Below, piece by piece: positions 58,715-64,000 of a DNA stretch of 64,000 nt. The position numbers were made by a program, and so were the translations under genes. Source of the DNA: Charina bottae (lineage: Eukaryota > Chordata > Lepidosauria > Squamata > Charinaidae). Below the pieces are notes generated by a model, which was not told the DNA's origin, ran no database searches, and saw only the letters and a program-made list of their open reading frames with translations. How positions within the stretch are numbered: position 1 is the first letter of the stretch; each line of letters begins with the position of its first letter. The stretch is from assembly GCA_023362775.1 (NCBI GenBank), contig JALMGJ010000015.1:12783001-12847000 (forward strand), written 5' to 3'.

Positions 58715-59190
58715 CCTATATACAGATCACGTTCACTTGCTTGATGCCCTGATAAAATTACACAAAGGACACATAAATACCATTTATAGAGGAAACCTAC
58801 AGATTGCCATCCATATCTACATGCTTCCAGTTCCCACCCAAAGCACAACACCAAATCTATCATCTAATAGCCAGGTTGGACGCTACAACTGCATTTGTTT
58901 TGATCCATTTGATGGAGATGCCCAATTTATAGAATTAAAACCAGGCATTCAGGAGGCTGAATTGCTCCCCCCCCCATGAGATAAGTAGACAAATCAATAG
59001 AGCCAAATCAATTCCCAGGGAGGATCCTGTCTTCCCCCACCTCATCCCAATTTAAATCTACATCAGTTTAGCCCTTCCATGCATCTGATGAAGTGAGATG
59101 TAGTTCATGAAATGTTATGCCTTTTAATAAAATTTGTTAGTGCTACCAGACTCCTCCTGATTTTTGGCTATCATAGACTAACACAACGTC
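58715..59190 (+). pseudogene. Penelope-like element: coding remnant and 3' part
   Basis: Across frames, the plus strand shows the late reverse-transcriptase block of Penelope-like elements: LHKGHINT (about 58758-58782), RKPTDCHPYLHASSSHP one frame over (58789-58840), then a shift, GRYNCICFDPFDGDAQFIEL (58879-58938; family pattern ALRxxRICSD..D...ELK). Stops follow, and about 60 bp later comes a hammerhead motif (59081-59120) and a 'taataaaatttgttagtg' segment. Clearly dead. Confidence 0.7.
59081..59120 (+). ncRNA. Hammerhead ribozyme motif, decayed
   Basis: GCAT (59081-59084) can pair with ATGC (59117-59120) as stem I; CTGATGA is at 59085-59091; GTGAG/TTCAT (59093-59108) gives a stem II with two wobbles; GAAA is at 59109-59112, leaving only a minimal stem III (TGTT). 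The conserved core is complete, but stem II has lost pairs, probably by CpG decay, so cleavage is doubtful. Confidence 0.6.
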
Positions 59191-60182
59191 CTCCTCCAAT
59201 GTCAACACCCATGCAACTCTTTTTTAAGACTGGAAGTACATGATGACTCATAAGCACTTGTTAAAAGTTTATATACGTATGCCTTTTCACTTGGTGTCAA
59301 CCAGGAATATAGTCATCTTTGGGTGGGTCACATGTTCTAGAATATGTCCCCCCCCTTGAAATTAATCCATTATAGTTTAAATAAAAACATTATTACTCAT
59401 CTCTGTATTTGAGAACTTACAGTATAGTGATGGTGCTGAAGCATCTTATGGAGGCAAACCTTTTGGGCTGGAAACACATTGGGAATTTGGGGAGCATGTG
59501 GTGGATGCATCAAAACAAGGCTACCATGGGATACTTACTTACTCACAGTATGACTGCCATGCTCAGCCTGTCCAGTCACAAGACATGGTTATCTTCCAGT
59601 TTAGTGGGATCCTTGTCTATCCAAAGGCATGGCTGCAAATAAATATAACACTAGAAACTGGTGATTACTTTGCACTGAAAAGCAGAACAGCTTCCTTTTT
59701 TAATAAGAAGAATCTGTTAAGAAGTTCACGTTGGTTAAGAAGGTCAGCCCTCCCAGAGTCACACTGGCCTCCCTAGCATCTCATTGCCTATTCCCCCATT
59801 GATTAATTAACACTGGTTAGATGTAATATTATTACATATGAAATGTGTTTATTTTATATTAGCTTACTATTGTAGACCACAGAAATCCTGTCCACCTAAT
59901 CACCAACCCAGCTATTTGGACCGCTTTAAAAGCTATGAATTTATCAACCTTATTTAATAAATATAAAAAGACTGTTATAATACCTAAAGACCAAAAAATC
60001 CAATATCAAATAGGTTTTCAAGAGCAGTTGAACAGCAAGGCAAATATCTTGTATTATGAGTTGCATTATGCCAATGAAATATGACACTCAAAATTTGACA
60101 TGCTGAAGATCTCCTGAAGGAAGTTCCAAAACTGAGCAATGACCATCACTTGAACCTTGCAAATGTGATGCATAGCTTAGGG
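59191..60182. other. No gene recognised
   Basis: About 1 kb with two overlapping short frames (59409-59776) lacking any family motif I know. Confidence 0.3.
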
Positions 60183-60431
60183 CAGAGCTTTCCAAACTTT
60201 TCATGTTGGTGACACACTTTTTAGACATGCATCATTTCGCGACACACTCTTACAGCAGGGCACAAGGCAGGCACTAGGACCTGCGCGGAATCACAGCTGG
60301 TTTGGAGGCAGCAAGGCACAAGGCAGGCACTAGGACCTGCGTGAAATCCAGGAGTCAGCAGCAGCCACTACACACCCAGACACTGCAGCCGACACACTAA
60401 CGTGTCCCAACACACAGTTTGGAAAGCTCTG
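60183..60431 (-). mobile_element. hAT-type MITE, short-VNTR copy
   Basis: Ends CAGAGCTTTCCAAAC and GTTTGGAAAGCTCTG with a perfect 8-bp duplication GCTTAGGG (60175-60182 and 60432-60439). It is the reverse-complement relative of 11697-12067 and has about two of the 'aaggcaggcactaggacctgcg' units where that copy has four. Confidence 0.93.
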
Positions 60432-60659
60432 GCTTAGGGAAATAGCAACAGTTACTGACTATATCAACAGCAATAAGCCAGAATAGATATATTGGGTCCT
60501 GTCCACCAAAAAATTGTTCCATGTACCAAGAAGCATGGGAGTGAAGAAGAATCCCCATTGTTTCACAGAGTATAGAGTGATTGTATTCTTAATTCACTCA
60601 CAGAATTCTGAGATCTCTCTGAAGAAAAGAATTTCACAAGTGACCACCACTTGTTCCTT

Positions 60660-60742
60660 TGAAACGATACAGAGCTGCCCAGAGTCACTTTTATAGTGAG
60701 ATGAGCAGTGTATAAATATAAAAATAAATAAATAAATAAAAT
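60660..60742 (+). mobile_element. LINE 3'-end stub
   Basis: 'agagctgcccagagtcacttttatagtgagatgagcagtgtataaa' (60670-60715) plus (AAAT)n is the usual truncated LINE end. Confidence 0.7.
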
Positions 60743-60845
60743 ATAGAACTGATGAAGCATTAACAGACCATTATTCATTCATTCATTCATTCATTCATTG
60801 GCGATCACTCGTAGCCGAGTAAGATTGTCTTCCAAGGGTAAAATT

Positions 60846-61402
60846 TTAACAGTGGATCCGTAAGTGGCTGTAAAGGCCAATTCTGGATCCGCACAACCTC
60901 CCACAATGAGGGCATAGGTTTCCGGGTGGGAGACGGTCATGATGAGGATTTGCTTGACGTGCCTTCCTTTTAGCTCTTTTCTCCCTTTCGCCCTGTACTC
61001 GTGCTTCTTCAAAGTCCATAGCACCTTTAATAAAGGCTGACCTCCAATTGAAACGCTCATGAGTTAGGGCTTCCCAGTTCTCAATGCTGATATTACATTT
61101 TTTTAAATTAGCTTTAAGAGTGTCTTTGAATCTCTTTTGCTGTCCACCAATATTCCGTTTTCCATTCTTAAGTTGGGAGTAAAGTAGCTGCTTTGGAAGA
61201 CGATGGTCAGGCATTCGAACAACATGGCCAGTCCAGCGAAGTTGATTTTGGATGATCATTGTTTCAATGCTGGTGGTTTTCGCTTCTTCTAATATGCTAA
61301 CATTAGTCCGCCTATCTTCCCAAGTAATTTGCAGAATTTTTCGGAGGCAGCGTTGATGGAATCTTTCAAGAAGTTGGAGGTGGCGTTTGTAGAGGGTCCA
61401 TG
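60846..61402 (-). pseudogene. LINE ORF C-terminal part, downstream of the LTR
   Basis: This is the separated C-terminus of the protein at 62231-64000. From 61402 the minus frame reads TLYKRHLQLLERFHQRCLRK, ITWEDRRTN, ILEEAKT, MIIQNQLRWTGHVVRM and a lysine-rich KRFKDTLKANLKKCNI, and ends with a C2H2 zinc finger CPHCGRLCGSRIGLYSHLRIHC-type (given in part: CPHC...SHLRIH, 60849-60910) and stop. The RWTGHVVRMPD block corresponds to the YFGHxMRR block of BovB. The C2H2 finger probably binds nucleic acid. The frame resumes exactly at the target duplication. Confidence 0.88.
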
Positions 61403-62242
61403 TGTCCTGGTTCAGCCTCTGCCCCAGGACTTCAGTGAGGAGTCAGAAAATGAGCTGCCCCTGGTGAACCCCCAGGGGACTGAACCAGACGAGGTCTCAG
61501 ACACAGGCATGGCCCCAGACAAAGACCCAGCACCACACGGCAGTGGGGAGTTGGCAATACCCAAGGTTACAGGGGAGCAAGCTGGGGATGGTGGTTTGTC
61601 CCTACCCTCTAGCCAGCAGCCAATAACCGAGGCTACAGGGGAACAAGCCGGGGATGGTGGTTTGTCCCCACCCTCTAGCCAGCAGCCAGCTGGATCCCAT
61701 CAGACTCCCAGCTCACCTGAATCACCCAAAGGGCAGAGACGGAGGCGTGTAGAAGTAGAAGTAGAAGTGTAGAAGTAGAAGTGCCCGGTTATCTGCAAGA
61801 GATTTACGCAGAGGAGAAGTGGAGTCTTTGCAGGACCCAGATGACAGCTCCTAAACTCCTAATAAATAACCAGCAGAGCAGTGAGTGGGTTGTGGGAGCA
61901 ACGTAGCATATTGGCTTCGTGACCACTTTGGTTTCCTGACTTGATTCCTGATTTCCTGACCCTGCTTGGATTATTGTTACTCTGACTTCTGGACTCCTGG
62001 ACCTGGCTTTGACTTCTCGCTGACCTACTTGTTACCACCCCTGACCTGGCTTTGGAATATCGGTTATCTTCTGGATTAACTCTGACTTTGGCAAACGAAC
62101 TCTGGACTTCTCTCTCAGCTTTTCCCTTCATCGTGTCTTCTGGCTGTATTTGCTGCTCAAATTACAGCTGGTGAGTGAATTCCTGCCTGCAGCACACAAG
62201 CAGAGGCTTTGTGTAACTTGATACTCGAGGCTAGCCAGCACA
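61403..62242 (+). mobile_element. Solo LTR (840 bp) inserted in the LINE frame
   Basis: It begins TGTCCTGG and ends CCAGCACA (inverted ends, 7 of 8), with a perfect 5-bp duplication CCATG (61398-61402 and 62243-62247). AATAAA at 61861-61866 supports plus orientation, followed by a long U5-like part rich in 'ttcctgac/ctctgactt' words, typical of vertebrate Gypsy-type LTRs. The open frame reaching 61772 inside it belongs to no family I know. Solo state implies loss of the internal genes by recombination. Confidence 0.9.
61564..61695. repeat. 66-bp tandem duplication in the LTR
   Basis: Two 66-bp units start at 61564 and 61630 (AGGTTAC / AGGCTAC, then 'aggggancaagcNggggatgg'). The unit is a multiple of three, so an open frame passes through, giving a repeated GEQAGDGGLS peptide, but no family is recognised. 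Confidence 0.92.
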
Positions 62243-64000
62243 CCATGTTTCACAGGTGTACAGAAGGGTTGGTAGTACAATGGCTCTGTAAACAAGCATT
62301 TTGGTCTCCCTGCGAATGTCCCGATCGTCAAACACTCTACACTTCATTCGGGAGAAAGCTACACTCGCAGAGCTCAGGCGATGCTGAATTTCAGCGTCGA
62401 TGTCGGCTTTTGTAGATAGATGGCTGCCGAGATAAGAAAAGTGGTCGACATTTTCTAGTGACACACCTTTAAGCTGGATTGATGGCGCTGCGGAGGGATT
62501 GGTTTGAACTTGCTGGTAAAGCACTTTGGTTTTTTTAATGTTAATCGATAGGCCGAGCTTTTCATATGCTTCTGCAAAGATGTTTAGGATAGTTTGAAGA
62601 TCTTCCTCAGAGTGTGCACAGACTACGTTATCATCAGCATATTGAAGTTCTATAACAGAAGTTGTAATTACCTTATTTTTTGCTTTCAGCCTACTAAGAT
62701 TAAAAATCTTTCCATCTGTTCGATATATAATTTCTACACCAGTAGGAAGTTTCTCTTCAACAAGGTGTATAATCATAGCGATGAAGATAGCAAATAAGGT
62801 TGGAGCAATAACACATCCCTGTTTAACGCCGGATTCCACTTTAAATGGATCGCTTTGAGAGCCATTGTTATCCAGGATTGTTGCCATCATGTCGTCATGG
62901 AGTAGCCGCAAGATGTTCACAAATTTATCAGGGCACCTGATTTTCAGAAGGATGGTCCAGAGAGCAGTACGATTTACAGTATCAAAAGCTTTAGTCAGAT
63001 CAATAAACGCCATGTACAGAGGGCGGTTTTGCTCCTTGCATTTTTCTTGAAGCTGTCGTGCAGTGAAGATCATATCCACTGTTCCCCTGGAAGGGCGGAA
63101 GCCGTTTTGCGTTTCAGGGAGGATGTCTTCTGATACAGATAGGAGACGGTTTGCGATGATCTTTGCCAGGATTTTGCCTGCTGTGGCTAGAAGGGAGATG
63201 CCTCGATAGTTTCCACAGTCTGTTCTATCACCCTTTTTAAAGAGAGTGATAATTATGGCATCCCTAAAGTCTGCTGGAATCTCCTCCCTCATCCAGATTT
63301 TTTCGATGAGCTTATGAAGTTGTTGTGTAAGTTCAGGCCCACCTTCTTTAAAGACTTCAGCAGGAATCCCATCAGGTCCACTAGCTTTGTTATTTTTCAT
63401 TTGTTTAGAGGCTTTACTGACTTCCTCCAAACTAGGGGGTACTGCAAGCTCATCTCTTATTTGATTTTGTGGGATTTGCAAGAAGAATTCATCAGCCACA
63501 GTAGAGTGACGATTAAGGAGATTGTAGTAATGCTCTTTCCAGCGCAGTGCAATAGACTCTTTGTCCTTTAGAAGTTTAGCACCATCTATTGAGCGTAAGG
63601 GATTTGTACCATAGTTTGTTGGTCCAAACATGGCCTTTATGGCATTAAAAAAGCCCCGTGCATCATGAGCATCTGCAAAATGTTGGGTTTCTTGGGCTTT
63701 TTTTATCCACCATATGTTCTTAAGTTCTCTAGTTCTTCTTTGGACTTCTGCCTTTGCACTGGCGTAGATTTTTTTCTTAACAGCACAGTTAATATCTTTT
63801 TGCCATATCCGGAAGGCTTTCCTTTTCTTGTCAATAATATGTTCAGTCTCACTATCGTTCTCATCAAACCAGTCCTGATGTCTCTTAGTTTGGTATCCGA
63901 TAGTTTGTTCACAGGCTGAAATAATAGAAGTCTTCAATTTAATCCAGTGTTCCTCAACATTTTCAGGGAGTTCCATAGGCAGATGTTCCTTGAGAGTTGA
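62231..64000 (-). CDS. LINE reverse transcriptase, truncated by window edge and LTR
   Basis: The frame is open from the window edge (eight codons before the first ATG at 63976) to a stop within the LTR at 62231; 581 residues from that ATG. Reverse-transcriptase motifs in order: NNKASGPDGIPAEV (about 195-208), LFKKGDRTDCGNYRGISLL (245-263), motif A FIDLTKAFD (324-332), motif B GVKQGCVIAPTLF (383-395), motif C YADD (446-449), motif D GLSINIKKTKVL (475-486) and motif E HFSYLGSHLS (512-521). All catalytic aspartates are present. The family's N-terminal endonuclease lies outside the window. It copies LINE RNA at a nicked target. The last residues (CETW then CAG) show where the LTR cuts it; the remainder is at 60846-61402. 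Confidence 0.92.
   Translation of the reverse strand, partial: STLKEHLPMELPENVEEHWIKLKTSIISACEQTIGYQTKRHQDWFDENDSETEHIIDKKRKAFRIWQKDINCAVKKKIYASAKAEVQRRTRELKNIWWIKKAQETQHFADAHDARGFFNAIKAMFGPTNYGTNPLRSIDGAKLLKDKESIALRWKEHYYNLLNRHSTVADEFFLQIPQNQIRDELAVPPSLEEVSKASKQMKNNKASGPDGIPAEVFKEGGPELTQQLHKLIEKIWMREEIPADFRDAIIITLFKKGDRTDCGNYRGISLLATAGKILAKIIANRLLSVSEDILPETQNGFRPSRGTVDMIFTARQLQEKCKEQNRPLYMAFIDLTKAFDTVNRTALWTILLKIRCPDKFVNILRLLHDDMMATILDNNGSQSDPFKVESGVKQGCVIAPTLFAIFIAMIIHLVEEKLPTGVEIIYRTDGKIFNLSRLKAKNKVITTSVIELQYADDNVVCAHSEEDLQTILNIFAEAYEKLGLSINIKKTKVLYQQVQTNPSAAPSIQLKGVSLENVDHFSYLGSHLSTKADIDAEIQHRLSSASVAFSRMKCRVFDDRDIRRETKMLVYRAIVLPTLLYTCETWCAG

Larger units (their letters stand above)
60772..64000 (-). 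mobile_element. Young RTE-like LINE, 3' part, interrupted by an LTR
   Basis: The element enters from the right edge, runs leftward through the reverse transcriptase and C-terminal zinc-finger domain, has a very short 3' UTR (60800-60845) and ends in an (ATTC)n tract at 60772-60799, a simple-repeat tail as in RTE-type LINEs. An 840-bp solo LTR (61403-62242) lies in the coding region. Outside that insertion the frame is intact, so the LINE was probably active not long before the LTR arrived. Confidence 0.88.

Noticed and set aside
59409..59776. Two overlapping frames of 77 and 92 residues
   Set aside because: No family motif was recognised and no splice signals frame them; left as unassigned sequence.

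Overview
The window is a vertebrate nuclear segment, almost certainly from a squamate reptile (lizard or snake). The evidence is the repeat mix: Sauria-type tRNA SINEs, BovB/RTE LINE 3' ends, CR1 and L2-clade LINEs, LINE stubs ending in a 'gatgggcgg...ataaat' tail, Penelope-like elements, many hAT-type MITEs with 8-bp target duplications, and long tetra/pentanucleotide microsatellites. I cannot place it below Squamata. There is no operon, no rRNA or tRNA gene, and no multi-exon host gene I can recognise. Nearly all open reading frames are short chance frames or transposon remnants. One weak candidate host exon (51447-51770, minus, with one membrane segment) is reported cautiously.

Layout. 0-10 kb: a MITE with a nested LINE stub, a CR1 fragment, a BovB 3' end, a composite hAT MITE, a decayed Vingi-like LINE and GGAA microsatellites. 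10-22 kb: a hAT MITE with a 56-bp VNTR, nested palindromic MITEs beside an ERV-type solo LTR, a Sauria SINE, a long decayed CR1, a hAT MITE, a BovB copy with a 13-bp TSD, and a Penelope-like insertion that folds back on itself and carries a hammerhead-ribozyme motif. 22-37 kb: repeat-poor sequence with two candidate LTRs, a (GGAAA)n tract, a SINE split by a hAT MITE, an RTE fragment, and stretches that look like conserved non-coding DNA. 37-50 kb: an L2 LINE split by a hAT MITE, a Vingi-like LINE, a BovB copy, a second Penelope-like insertion with a hammerhead motif, a 1-kb solo LTR with four 72-bp repeats, a CR1 split by a second copy of the same MITE, a sixfold 202-bp array grown from an L2 LINE, and a SINE with a triplicated body. 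50-64 kb: sparse sequence, a MITE with a 7-bp minisatellite, a Penelope-like coding remnant joined to a hammerhead motif, a second VNTR-type hAT MITE, and at the right edge a young RTE-like LINE (minus strand, running off the window) whose reverse-transcriptase frame is cut by a solo LTR.

Most notable points: (1) hammerhead-ribozyme cores in three separate Penelope-like relics; (2) MITE families that carry internal tandem GC-rich or CCAAT-type units whose number differs between copies, one sharing about 90 bp with the 5' part of a nearby LTR; (3) a hAT MITE that appears to have carried a SINE head and flanking DNA between two loci 26 kb apart in this window; (4) a near-identical 202-bp array derived from LINE coding sequence, with a TCTAC microhomology at both edges.
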